NCBI RefSeq assembly: GCF_017874595.1
Contig: NZ_JAGILA010000001.1
Coordinates: 372,001 to 436,000 of the forward strand
DNA length: 64,000 nucleotides
DNA from: Sinorhizobium kostiense
Lineage (GTDB): Bacteria > Pseudomonadota > Alphaproteobacteria > Rhizobiales > Rhizobiaceae
Direction of reading: 5' to 3'
Part shown: positions 26,261 through 34,800 of the stretch, piece by piece
Layout: each line of letters begins with the position of its first letter
Position numbering within the stretch: the stretch's first letter is position 1
Translations under genes and position numbers: made by a program
Notes under the pieces: generated by a model
What the model saw: the letters and a program-made list of their open reading frames with translations, nothing else
Database searches by the model: none
Told to the model about the DNA's origin: nothing

Positions 26261-28804
26261 TTAGATTATTGCCCGGTCCCAGCCGCCATAGTGCTCTTCG
26301 CTGCGCGTGCCACGCGGCAGGCTGAGTAGGATGAGCGCCAACCCGATCGCCATATCCGAGACGATGGCGACCATCCCGCCCCCCGAAAGCAGGAAGGGCG
26401 ATGCCGCAACCCACGCGCCGAGTGCCACGTTCAGAAAACGCAAGGGCCGGACGACCTCCGCCATCGCCGTGACCGCGATCATGATCACGAGACAGCCGAC
26501 GACGTGGTCGCTGTGATAGAGCGGCGGTTCGCTGCCGAAGATCAACGGCGTCGCCAGCAATACGACCCCGAGCAGAACGCTTGCGACCAGTGTCCAGGGA
26601 AAATTCACGCCTCCGGTGACGAATTCCCTGATCACCTCGGCTGCCGGTCGATCGAGATCCAGTCCCGGAGTCTGGTTTTCCGAGAGCGCCGGACCGCCCG
26701 CCCAGAACGTCCGCCAGAAGGGTTCGCCCGCCCGCTTCGCCCGCCACAGATACTGCACAGCCGCCAGCACCTCGTCGACCGAATAGGGGATCAACACGAC
26801 GGTGACGGCCGCCTGAATGATGCAGAGCGTACACAAGGCGCCGATCAGCGGCGGTTGAATGATGATGAACGAGACGCTGACGGCGCCGAGCGGGATGATC
26901 AGCAGGCCGAAGAGCAGCACCATCCATGGCATGGTGCGCCACCGCCGGCGGTCGCCGATTGAACCGGCAAGAATGTCAAGCGCATAGGCGAAAGCACCAA
27001 GGCCCGCATCGGCGATCGGGAAACCCTTCGACACCCACGATGTCACAACCGCCTCGCTGCCATTGTCGGTCGGAGCCCCGCCCGGCCCGAAGATCGGATC
27101 CCATAGGCCGTCGATATGCCCCATCTGATAGGCAGCGAGATAGCGTGAGACGAAGAGGCCGACGAAAGCGAGTGCGACGATCGGCATGCGCTGGGTGAAG
27201 GAGGAAGGCGAATAGCTCCACCCGAGCGGGCGGTCGTCGTCGGCCGCGAGCGCCCGCCGGCTGATCCCTGGGGTTGGCGGGATCATCACGGCGAAGACCG
27301 GGATCAGCATGCCGACGAGCGTATCGAGAGCATAGGCGGCGGCACTCGTGGTCCAGAAGACGAGGGGCGCGAACATGATCCAGACGCCGATGCCGGAAGT
27401 GATCCATTGGGCCCAGGACCAGCGCCGGTACATGCCCAGAAAAGCAAAGGTTATGACGAGCAGGCCGGAGACGATTTCGCTCATGCCCAGGCGCGCGTTG
27501 CGGATCGAGGCGTCGGCAAGCTCGTGTCCGAGCGCGGGCGGGGGAGGAACCTCGACGGGATCGAAGAGGCCGAGCGTCATCGGCGAGGCGAGGAGCCACA
27601 GGCCCAGTGCCACATTTGCCAGGGGCGCCCAAAGCGTAAACAGGCGGTGGCGCTCGATGGCGGCCTCGACCTCTTCGTCGCCGCGCTCGAGCGGCTCGCG
27701 AAGCCGCCTTCCGGCCTGCTCGATCTCGGGCGTCGTAGCAGCGACGGCGAAAGGCTCCAGCTTGTTCCTTTGATACCAGTCGGTCGGGTCTTTTTTCAGC
27801 CGCCGGGTCATCTCCGGCAGGGTGCCGACGAGGCTTCGCCTCGGCTCCCACCCCAGGAGCGCCCGAGCGCGGGAGATGTCGATCTCGTAATGATCGTCGG
27901 CACTCTCGATCATCCAGGGCTTGATGTCGGTATCCTGGTCGAGCACCTCCGCCTGTATCCAGGCGCCGGCCTTGGCGAGCCCCTGAGGCAGAACGTAGGT
28001 GCGCCAATCCTCCCCGTGAATGAGTTTCCCGAAGGTTCCCTGCAACTCGCCATAGGAGAGGGTTTGCTCTTCGCCGATCAGCATCACGCTTTCGTCGGGC
28101 AGTTCGGCTCGGCGATCGACGGCGCGCACGAAAGCATCGACGAGATCGTCCTTGTGCAGGTAAGGCTGCCCCGCCTCAAGGTCGCCGCTGAACAGATAGG
28201 CCGTCGGGAGCCGCTCGAAGATGCGGGCGATCTGCTGCGCGATGAAGGCGGCGCGACAATCCTCGTCATAGACGCCGGCAAGCCGCAGGATGACCGCCTT
28301 GATGCTGCCGCGTTCCCTGGCGATCACCGCTTCAGTCTCCGCCTTCGACTGCGGATAGGCCCAAGCGGGATCGAGCGGTGAGTCCTCATCGATAGACACA
28401 CCCTTCTGCGGGCTCGGCGCATGGACGAGCAGGGTGCTGGAAAAGATGAATTGCTCCGTGTCGAGGCTCTTCAATCCGGCGAGCAGGCGGCGCGTCCCGT
28501 CGACGTTGACAGCCTTGTATTTCGGGTTGTCCTCGCCCGTCGTGTCGTAATAGGCGGCGAGATGGATCACGGAGGCCAGGCGCCCGCCGCTGCGGTCACG
28601 TACCGCCTCGACCGCCTCCTTCACGCTCTCGTCGGAGGTGAGATCGATCTCGATCGTTTCGAAGTTCTGCTGTGCCTTCTTCGGCGATGCCACGTCGAAG
28701 CCGATCACTGCGTATCGCTCTTTGAGGCCGCGGGCGATGGCCTGTCCGAGGAAGCCGCTCGAACCGGTGATGAGCACAGTCGGACGAGTAGTCTCTGTCG
28801 GCAT
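26261..28804 (-). CDS. NAD-dependent epimerase - SPW repeat - VKOR-like fusion membrane protein
   Basis: An 847-residue fusion. Residues 1-330 are an extended SDR (NAD-binding VLITGSSGFLGQAIARGL; SSTLLVHAP and YPQSK for catalysis). Two SPW-type units follow, at about 387-530 (WAPLANVALGLWLLASP) and 755-830 (RFLNVALGAWVAASPFLL). Between them is a membrane region resembling vitamin-K epoxide reductase, with a CxxC (GALCTLCIIQA, about 665-675). The frame is continuous, so it is a true fusion. A candidate EcfG promoter lies 31 bp upstream. NAD-linked redox sensing or thiol oxidation at the membrane is conceivable; no function is proven. Confidence 0.85.
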   Translation of the reverse strand: MPTETTRPTVLITGSSGFLGQAIARGLKERYAVIGFDVASPKKAQQNFETIEIDLTSDESVKEAVEAVRDRSGGRLASVIHLAAYYDTTGEDNPKYKAVNVDGTRRLLAGLKSLDTEQFIFSSTLLVHAPSPQKGVSIDEDSPLDPAWAYPQSKAETEAVIARERGSIKAVILRLAGVYDEDCRAAFIAQQIARIFERLPTAYLFSGDLEAGQPYLHKDDLVDAFVRAVDRRAELPDESVMLIGEEQTLSYGELQGTFGKLIHGEDWRTYVLPQGLAKAGAWIQAEVLDQDTDIKPWMIESADDHYEIDISRARALLGWEPRRSLVGTLPEMTRRLKKDPTDWYQRNKLEPFAVAATTPEIEQAGRRLREPLERGDEEVEAAIERHRLFTLWAPLANVALGLWLLASPMTLGLFDPVEVPPPPALGHELADASIRNARLGMSEIVSGLLVITFAFLGMYRRWSWAQWITSGIGVWIMFAPLVFWTTSAAAYALDTLVGMLIPVFAVMIPPTPGISRRALAADDDRPLGWSYSPSSFTQRMPIVALAFVGLFVSRYLAAYQMGHIDGLWDPIFGPGGAPTDNGSEAVVTSWVSKGFPIADAGLGAFAYALDILAGSIGDRRRWRTMPWMVLLFGLLIIPLGAVSVSFIIIQPPLIGALCTLCIIQAAVTVVLIPYSVDEVLAAVQYLWRAKRAGEPFWRTFWAGGPALSENQTPGLDLDRPAAEVIREFVTGGVNFPWTLVASVLLGVVLLATPLIFGSEPPLYHSDHVVGCLVIMIAVTAMAEVVRPLRFLNVALGAWVAASPFLLSGGGMVAIVSDMAIGLALILLSLPRGTRSEEHYGGWDRAII

Positions 28805-28834
28805 CTGGAAACCTTTGCGGGAGTTCGTTTCGCA

Positions 28835-28859
28835 AACGTCTCATCAGACGGGAAGTTCC
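28835..28859 (-). promoter_or_regulatory. Candidate EcfG/RpoE2 promoter of the epimerase-SPW-VKOR gene
   Basis: On the minus strand GGAAC (28859-28855), 18 bp, then TT (28836-28835) preceded by CG. This is an exact fit to GGAAC-N18-TT, 31 bp before the ATG. Confidence 0.65.
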
Positions 28860-28890
28860 GCCTGTTCTGCGGCTTAGGCAGCCGCCGCCG

Positions 28891-28916
28891 GGAACAAGAG
28901 GAGGCTCTCGGCAATT
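28891..28916 (+). promoter_or_regulatory. Candidate EcfG/RpoE2 promoter of the glycosyltransferase gene
   Basis: GGAAC at 28891-28895, 19 bp, TT at 28915-28916, upstream of ATG 28993. It stands back to back with the site at 28835-28859, so both divergent genes could be switched on together. Confidence 0.6.
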
Positions 28917-28992
28917 GTTGCAGGTGAGATCGTGCCGGCCGTCGATTGAATGCATCCCGCCTTCGACGCCGCCTCACAACAGGAGTATTGCA

Positions 28993-30207
28993 ATGAAGAT
29001 TGCACAAATAGCCCCTCTTGCAGAAAGGGTTCCCCCAAAACTTTACGGCGGAACGGAACGCATTGTTTATTGCCTTACCGAAGAGCTCGTGAAGCTCGGC
29101 CATGACGTTACCCTGTTTGCGAGCGGCGACTCGATCACGAGTGCCGAGCTCGTGCGCTGTTGCGACGTCGCACTCAGGTTGAATTCGGACGTCAAGGACT
29201 TCCTCCCCTACACTATCGTCCAGTTGGAAGAAGTCGGCCGGCGCGCGAATGAATTCGACGTCCTGCATTTTCACATCGACCTCGTGCACTTTCCGCTCGT
29301 CAGGGATTTTGCCGATCGCACAGTCACCACCCTGCACACGCGTCTCGATCTGCCGGATCTCAAGCCTTTCTACCGCGCCTTTCCGGACGTTCCGCTGGTG
29401 TCGATTTCGCATGACCAGCGGCGACCAATCTCGCCGGTCAACTGGAGAGGCACCGTCTACCACGGTCTCGATCGCAAGCTGCTGCCGTTCAAGGACAAGC
29501 CCGACGGCAACTATCTGGCATTCCTCGGGCGCATCTCGCCGGAAAAGGGGCCCGACCGGGCGATCGAGATAGCGACGCGGGCCGGAATGCCGCTGAAGAT
29601 GGCTGCGAAGGTGGACGCCCAGGACCGCGCCTATTGGGAGGCGGTCGTCAAGCCACTTGTCGAGCGCCATCCCAACGTCGAATTCATCGGTGAGATCGAC
29701 GAGCGGCAGAAGGCGGATTTCCTCGGCGAAGCAGCGGCGCTGCTGTTCCCCATCGAATGGCCGGAGCCCTTCGGTCTTGTAATGATCGAAGCCATGGCTT
29801 GCGGCACTCCCGTACTTGGTTTCCGCTACGGCGCAGCCCCCGAAGTCATCGAAGATGGCGTATCCGGTATACTGGTCGACACGGTCGCGGAAGCGGTCGA
29901 CAAACTGGGGCTAGCGCTCGCGCTCGATAGACGAAAGGTGCGGGCAGCTTTCGAGCGGCGCTTCACCGCGGAGCGCATGACGCGCGACTACTTGGACATC
30001 TATCGTGCGCTTCCGGGCGTCCGTGCGCGGGAACGCGTGGAACAAGCAATAAGGGAAAGGGAGGTGGCACCGCGCCCACGGGAAAGGCAGGACCTGCCGG
30101 CGGAGGAACCGAGAATCTGGCCGGCCACCCCAGGTGCCGCGGTGCCGGTGATGCTTGATCCGTCTGGCGCCGCCGGAGACGCGATCGGGCATCGCTCCGG
30201 CCGGTAG
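28993..30207 (+). CDS. Glycosyltransferase family 4
   Basis: A 404-residue GT-B enzyme. The N-terminal acceptor domain starts MKIAQIAPLAERVPPKLYGG, with GGTERIVYCLTEELVKLGH. The donor domain has FLGRISPEKGPDRAI, and the nucleotide-sugar motif is in GLVMIEAMACGTPVLGF (about residues 263-279). The last 50 residues are charged and low complexity. AGGAG precedes ATG 28993. It is soluble or peripheral and could build a surface or storage glycan under stress; donor and acceptor are unknown. Confidence 0.88.
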   Translation: MKIAQIAPLAERVPPKLYGGTERIVYCLTEELVKLGHDVTLFASGDSITSAELVRCCDVALRLNSDVKDFLPYTIVQLEEVGRRANEFDVLHFHIDLVHFPLVRDFADRTVTTLHTRLDLPDLKPFYRAFPDVPLVSISHDQRRPISPVNWRGTVYHGLDRKLLPFKDKPDGNYLAFLGRISPEKGPDRAIEIATRAGMPLKMAAKVDAQDRAYWEAVVKPLVERHPNVEFIGEIDERQKADFLGEAAALLFPIEWPEPFGLVMIEAMACGTPVLGFRYGAAPEVIEDGVSGILVDTVAEAVDKLGLALALDRRKVRAAFERRFTAERMTRDYLDIYRALPGVRARERVEQAIREREVAPRPRERQDLPAEEPRIWPATPGAAVPVMLDPSGAAGDAIGHRSGR

Positions 30208-30268
30208 GTGGCGTTGCCCGGCTGGAGCGCGATGCGCTCACATGCGCTCGCGACCCCTAAAACCTCTA

Positions 30269-30372
30269 CTGCATGTCTCCTTAAATCGACCTCGATTTAA
30301 GGACAAAGACATGCAGCATTTCAAGGTGCGACAGCGACCTTTGCGCGTCTGATAAGACGCGCGGCGCTGTAG
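30269..30372 (+). repeat. RIME-like intergenic mosaic element, copy 3
   Basis: A 104-bp unit almost identical to 23428-23530, with the same two palindromes and CTGCATGTCTCCTTAAATCG start. It lies 61 bp after the glycosyltransferase stop. The 567-bp gap 30208-30774 holds this repeat, two promoter candidates and a fluoride riboswitch. Confidence 0.85.
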
Positions 30373-30430
30373 CCGGCGCAGGACCGCGTTAATGCGGCGG
30401 CCGCTCGGCCACTTTGTCCGGCGCCGCCTG

Positions 30431-30455
30431 GGAACCGAACGGTCGCCGTAATCTT
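30431..30455 (+). promoter_or_regulatory. Candidate EcfG/RpoE2 promoter upstream of the fluoride riboswitch
   Basis: GGAAC at 30431-30435, 18 bp, TT at 30454-30455, about 70 bp before the riboswitch. It may give stress input on top of the promoter at 30491-30518. Confidence 0.5.
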
Positions 30456-30490
30456 CTCGACGCGATCATCCCCCTCGTGGGTCGGCGGTA

Positions 30491-30518
30491 TTGACAGGAT
30501 CGCCGACCTACTTGTAAT
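30491..30518 (+). promoter_or_regulatory. Sigma-70 type promoter of the fluoride riboswitch
   Basis: A perfect -35 TTGACA (30491-30496) and a -10 TGTAAT (30513-30518) are 16 bp apart. The predicted start of transcription, about 30525, coincides with the first base of the riboswitch. Confidence 0.7.
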
Positions 30519-30524
30519 GAGCGC

Positions 30525-30592
30525 ATCGGTAATGGAATCTACCGGGCGTCAGGCCGAACCGCTTCCCAGTCGAAGCTGATGACTCCTACTCA
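30525..30592 (+). promoter_or_regulatory. Fluoride riboswitch (crcB RNA)
   Basis: The aptamer core is recognisable: GGTAATGGAATCTACC at the 5' side, GCCGAACCGC, a P3 hairpin GCTT-N8-AAGC, and the 3' hallmark CTGATGACTCCTAC. The P1 strands GGAATC and GACTCC pair with one mismatch. It lies upstream of a fluoride-channel gene, the standard target. A downstream stretch, GAGTAGAGTC (30609-30618), is complementary to the aptamer 3' side and could form the alternative state that the ligand prevents. Confidence 0.87.
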
Positions 30593-30774
30593 TTGTCGCT
30601 GAGCGAGAGAGTAGAGTCGTGCCTGAGCCGAGCCAAACTGCCCCCCGCTGTGCCTCCCCGCCTGTTGCTTCTCACTGGGATGATATCCAATCGCGGGATT
30701 ATGCGCGCTCCGACGAGCCAAGCACCCGTGACGGCGTGAACATTGAAAAGCATAGCTCCAACAAGGTGTTATTG

Positions 30775-31164
30775 ATGCCCTATCTCATCGTTTTTATTGG
30801 CGCCGGGTTGGGTGGCGCGATGCGCCACGGCGTCAACCAGATCGCCGCACGCATGCTCGGCGTCGCCTTTCCCTATGGGACTCTAACGGTGAACGTTCTC
30901 GGCTCCCTGGCGATGGGGCTGCTTGCCGAATACTTCGCCTTGAAGAGCGAACTGCCGCAGGAGGTCCGGCTGTTCCTGACGACCGGTTTTCTCGGCGGCT
31001 TCACCACCTTCTCCACCTTCTCGCTCGACACGATCAGCCTTTGGGAGCGCGGCCAGTGGCTCGCGGCGGCAAGCTACGCCGCTACGTCAGTCGCCTTCTC
31101 GCTCCTCGGTCTCGTTGCCGGCCTGGTGCTCGTTCGCCTGCTCGTGCAAGGGCAGGCGGCCTGA
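30775..31164 (+). CDS. crcB: Fluoride channel CrcB/FluC
   Basis: A 129-residue protein with four membrane segments and the FluC motifs: GAGLGGAMRHGVNQ (about residues 9-22), NVLGSLAMGL (about 40) and GFLGGFTTFSTFS (about 70-82), which lines the fluoride pore. It forms a dual-topology dimer exporting fluoride. ATG 30775 has AAGGTG six bases upstream and gives the family length; a GTG at 30619 would add 52 non-membrane residues. A fluoride riboswitch precedes it. Confidence 0.93.
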   Translation: MPYLIVFIGAGLGGAMRHGVNQIAARMLGVAFPYGTLTVNVLGSLAMGLLAEYFALKSELPQEVRLFLTTGFLGGFTTFSTFSLDTISLWERGQWLAAASYAATSVAFSLLGLVAGLVLVRLLVQGQAA

Positions 31165-31171
31165 AGAAGCA

Positions 31172-32509
31172 TCAAAGCTCGGTTCGCCTCTGCCGCAAAC
31201 CGAGGCGGGCGATTTTTTCGTTGAGCGTGCGGTGAGGAATGCCTAGCCTTGCGGCCGCTTTGGCGGTGTTGCCTTCGCTCTCCTCGATCGCCCGTCGGAT
31301 CAGATCGGCCTCGTACGCCGCCAATTGTTCGGGCAGGCTCGCGGCATCGCCAGTCGACGGACCCTCGTCGCCCGAAAAGGCCTCGTTTAGGCCGAGCGCG
31401 AAGCGTTCGGCGTGCGCCTTGAGTTCGCGAACATTGCCGCGCCAGTCCTCCTGCCGCAGCCGCGCCATGAGATCAGCGGATATGCTTCGCTCGGCGCGGC
31501 CGTAGCGATGAGCGGCAAGCGAGGCGAAGTGGCCGAACAGCAGGCCGATATCTTCCTTGCGGTTTCTAAGCGGCGGTATCCGCACGTCGACGGTCGCAAG
31601 CCGATAGAAGAGGTCTTCGCGAAAGCGCCCGGCAGCGATCTCCCCGGAGAGGTCGCTCTTCGCGGCCGCGACGATCCGTATGTCGACCGGTCGCAGGCGG
31701 TTTTCGCCGAGCCTCTCGATCGTCCGCTCCTGCAGCACCCGCAGGATCTTCGCCTGCAGGGCCAGGGGCATGGATTCGATCTCGTCCAGGAAGACGGTTC
31801 CGCCCGCGGCATGTTCGAACTTGCCCTCCCTGTCCGAAAGCGCACCGGTGAAGGCCCCCTTCGCATGGCCGAAGACCTCGCTTTCGAAGATGCTTTCGGG
31901 CAGCGCCGCGCAATTGATCGCGACGAAAGGTCCGGCGGACCTGCGGCTTTGCCGATGCAGCGACCGCGCGACGAGTTCCTTGCCGGTGCCGGTCTCGCCG
32001 ATGATCAGGACGTCGATATCGACGTCCGCGAGCGTCCGGACACGGTTGCGGAGATCCCGGATAGCCGGACTGTCGCCGACGATCTCGGCGCCGCCACCCT
32101 CCCGAACGAGCCCTTGAAGGCGGCCGATCTCCCGTTTCATCCGGCGCTTCTCGACGGCCTTATCGAGAATGGAAAGAAGATGATCGGCATCGTAGGGCTT
32201 CTCGATGAAGTCCTCGGCCCCCTGCTTCATCGCCTTGACCGCCAGCGTGACGTCACCATGGGCGGTCATCAGAATGACCGGCACGTCGCTCCGCTGCCGG
32301 ACGATCGAATTCAACAGCGTCATGCCGTCGACGCCCGGCATGCGGATGTCGGTGACGACGACGTCCGGATCCTCGCGCATCACCTGCTGGTACGCCTCCT
32401 CGGGGCGAGGAAAGGCGGACACGGTGAAACCGCTGACCTCGAGCCAATCGGCGGCAGCCTTCAGGAGGTCGCCATCATCGTCGACGAGGAGAATTCGTCC
32501 GCGGCTCAT
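31172..32509 (-). CDS. DctD-like sigma-54 response regulator
   Basis: A 445-residue NtrC-family activator. The receiver (about 1-120) has DDD and the phospho-Asp in VVTDIRMPGVDG. The AAA+ domain (about 143-370) has Walker A GETGTGKE, the sigma-54 contact loop GAFTGA and Walker B GGTVFLDEIE. A Fis-type HTH ends the protein (TAKAAARLGIPHRTLNEKIA). It overlaps the kinase gene by 4 bp and belongs to the TAXI-TRAP operon. A sigma-54 promoter and palindrome upstream of that operon are its probable targets. Confidence 0.93.
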   Translation of the reverse strand: MSRGRILLVDDDGDLLKAAADWLEVSGFTVSAFPRPEEAYQQVMREDPDVVVTDIRMPGVDGMTLLNSIVRQRSDVPVILMTAHGDVTLAVKAMKQGAEDFIEKPYDADHLLSILDKAVEKRRMKREIGRLQGLVREGGGAEIVGDSPAIRDLRNRVRTLADVDIDVLIIGETGTGKELVARSLHRQSRRSAGPFVAINCAALPESIFESEVFGHAKGAFTGALSDREGKFEHAAGGTVFLDEIESMPLALQAKILRVLQERTIERLGENRLRPVDIRIVAAAKSDLSGEIAAGRFREDLFYRLATVDVRIPPLRNRKEDIGLLFGHFASLAAHRYGRAERSISADLMARLRQEDWRGNVRELKAHAERFALGLNEAFSGDEGPSTGDAASLPEQLAAYEADLIRRAIEESEGNTAKAAARLGIPHRTLNEKIARLGLRQRRTEL

Positions 32510-34371
32510 TGCGCCGCCTCGAGCGGCAGGGCGGGGCGATTGTCAAGCGGCATCGAAACGGTCGCCATCGTGCCGCCACCGGGGGCTTCCGCAAATATCA
32601 ACTCACCGCCGAATTCCTGAACGATCGCGGTAGCGATGGAAAGGCCAAGGCCAAGGCCCTCGCCCGTCAGCTTGGTGGTGAAGAATGGCTCTGCGATGCG
32701 GTCGCGATGTTCCGGCGCGATGCCCGAGCCGTTGTCGATTACGGCGACCGACACCCGGCCGGCCTCCACTGCCCGCCGTACGGTGATCGACGGGGTCTGC
32801 CTGCCCTCGACCGCGTCGAGCGCATTCAAAATCAGATTGAGCATCACCTGTTCGAGCTTGACCGCGACGGCCGTCACGACCGGGGCCGGTCCCTCGGCCT
32901 CGAGTGCTGGCGTGAGGCCGAGCGTCTTTGCCCTTGGCACTGCCAGATCGATCGCATTGCGGATGACGGTATCGATGTTGACCGCCTCAAGATCGGAGGC
33001 GTCCTTGCGGGCAAAGGTCTTCAGATGCTTGACCGTCCGCTGCATCCGTTTGACGAGGGCACGCGCATCCAGGAGCCGCTCGCCGACCTTGTCCGCCGCC
33101 TCCTTCTCGGCCAGGACGCCGGCGGTCGCGAGCGTCGTTTCGAGCGCCGCGAGCGGCTGGCTCACCTCGTGCACGATCGCCGTCGACATGCGGCCGAGGG
33201 CCGCCATCTTCTCGGAATGGATGAGCCCTTCCTGCGCGCGGCGAAGCTCGTCCTCCGTGCGCCTGCGCATGTCGATCTCGCGGGCGAGGTCCTGCGTGCG
33301 CTCCGCCACCTTCTGCTCGAGCATCTCGCTGTGGCGCAGCCGCATCCGGATCAGGAGTGTGCGCTGGTGGAGAAAATAGAGCGTGCCGGTCGAGACAAGG
33401 CCGGCGATCAGGACGGCGAGCGCCCAGAAACCCGCTACCTTGCCGGTGTCCGCGGTGCTCGTGGCGGCCAGCACCAGCCAACCGTCCGGCTCGACGCGCG
33501 AGAACCTCGCCAGCAGTTGCTGACCGCCCTGCTCCACTTGTAGCGCCGGCGCATCCGTCTCGCCCGCCGGCGGCGTCACGCTTTGCGGCAGGATCGGCGC
33601 CGTCGCGCCGAGATCTGCGCCATCGTAAGTCCGCTCTTTCCGAAGCCGCTCAAGGGCTTCAGCGGAAAGCGCAGACAGCGGCCGGTACTTCCAGTCCGGA
33701 TTGCCCGAAAGGAAGACGATGCCCCATCGGTCGGCGATCGCGGTCTGAACGCCGGCCGCCTTCCAGGCCACTTCGAGCGGCAGCAGATCGGCCTTGACGA
33801 CCACGACGATTGGCGGGTGGCCGGGCACGTCGATCCGCGACGTCAGGAAATAGCCGGGCTTCCTGGTGGTAACGCCGATTGCGTAATAGCGTCCCTCGCC
33901 GGTCAGAAGCGCATCCTGGAAATACGGCCTGAAGCTGTAGTCGTGGCCGACGAAGCTTTCGGGCGTTGCGAAATTGCTGGCGGCAAGCGCGATGCCGCGG
34001 TCGTCGAGCACGTAGAGCTCCGCAGCGCCGGCCTGTTTCACCACGGTCTGGAGATAGAGGTTCGCCGCCGCGAGAGCGGCCGCGCTTCGCTTGCGGTCGG
34101 CAAGGGCGCGTATGCGGGCATCCTCGCCTATGACGAGCGGCAGATAGCGGAAGCGCTCGATTTCTGTGGCGATCCCTCTGTTTGTGAGGACCAGGCTGCG
34201 CTGAAGCTGACCCTCGAGTGCGCTGATCGCGGCACCGCCTGCCAGGTGATAGGCGACGAACGGCAAGATGCAGGTAAGGACCAGCATCAGCACCGTCATT
34301 CTGCCGATATTGCGCATCATTGCCGAGCCGGCCTGCCTGCCGCGGGTTTCGTTAGATTGGAATCGATGCAT
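32506..34371 (-). CDS. DctB-like sensor histidine kinase
   Basis: A 621-residue membrane kinase. Two membrane segments (about residues 27-48 and 314-335) enclose a periplasmic sensor of Cache type. The cytoplasmic part has the H-box (AIVHEVSQPLAALE, about 420), N-box (LNLILNALDAVEG) and ATP lid (DNGSGIAPEHRDRIAEPFFT, GEGLGLGLS). The N-terminal 17 residues may be extra, since ATGs at 34320 and 34317 are also possible. It should sense the TRAP substrate, or its binding protein, and phosphorylate the adjacent DctD-like regulator. Confidence 0.9.
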   Translation of the reverse strand: MHRFQSNETRGRQAGSAMMRNIGRMTVLMLVLTCILPFVAYHLAGGAAISALEGQLQRSLVLTNRGIATEIERFRYLPLVIGEDARIRALADRKRSAAALAAANLYLQTVVKQAGAAELYVLDDRGIALAASNFATPESFVGHDYSFRPYFQDALLTGEGRYYAIGVTTRKPGYFLTSRIDVPGHPPIVVVVKADLLPLEVAWKAAGVQTAIADRWGIVFLSGNPDWKYRPLSALSAEALERLRKERTYDGADLGATAPILPQSVTPPAGETDAPALQVEQGGQQLLARFSRVEPDGWLVLAATSTADTGKVAGFWALAVLIAGLVSTGTLYFLHQRTLLIRMRLRHSEMLEQKVAERTQDLAREIDMRRRTEDELRRAQEGLIHSEKMAALGRMSTAIVHEVSQPLAALETTLATAGVLAEKEAADKVGERLLDARALVKRMQRTVKHLKTFARKDASDLEAVNIDTVIRNAIDLAVPRAKTLGLTPALEAEGPAPVVTAVAVKLEQVMLNLILNALDAVEGRQTPSITVRRAVEAGRVSVAVIDNGSGIAPEHRDRIAEPFFTTKLTGEGLGLGLSIATAIVQEFGGELIFAEAPGGGTMATVSMPLDNRPALPLEAAQ

Positions 34372-34425
34372 CGAATGTAGCGCCTCTTGCCGCGACGGAG
34401 AACACGAGATGCGCGTTGGTTCACC

Positions 34426-34800
34426 CTAACGCTTCTTGCTGCCGCACGGCCTGAGCACGATCGGCTCCTGCTTGCGCCCGCCGAGCTCGCGGCAGCCGGC
34501 GGCGTCGCAGAGCCTCCAGCCGGAGGCGGTCGCCCCCGAGGCCGCAAGCACCAGTTCGCGAAGCGGCGGAAGGTCCGGCGTCCAGACCCACCAGCCACCC
34601 TCGCGGTGGGCATTCTCGCCCGGCTCCATACCCGCGCCGGAACCCTTGACCCGCGCCTCCCGAAGAACGAGGCCTTGGGGCGTGACCGCCCAGCGCTCCT
34701 GCCATTCGGTCTTCTCGACCGAATGGGTCCAACTCAGGGTGAAGAGGCCGGCGCCAATGGCAAGGGCCTTGCCCGCGGCGATGCAGAGGAGCGCACTCAT
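34426..34800 (-). CDS. DUF1850 domain protein (TRAP-TAXI accessory)
   Basis: A 124-residue protein with an N-terminal hydrophobic segment and the DUF1850 pattern (FTLSWTHSVEKTEWQERW, about residues 20-37; a central GSGAGMEPGENA). It overlaps the TRAP permease stop by 4 bp. DUF1850 genes regularly accompany TAXI-TRAP permeases; their role is not established. Confidence 0.82.
   Translation of the reverse strand: MSALLCIAAGKALAIGAGLFTLSWTHSVEKTEWQERWAVTPQGLVLREARVKGSGAGMEPGENAHREGGWWVWTPDLPPLRELVLAASGATASGWRLCDAAGCRELGGRKQEPIVLRPCGSKKR

Noticed and set aside
30619..30774. GTG start giving CrcB a 52-residue N-terminal extension
   Set aside because: FluC proteins start at the first membrane helix and are about 125-130 residues; ATG 30775 has its own ribosome site. 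It is kept only as a possible leader peptide.
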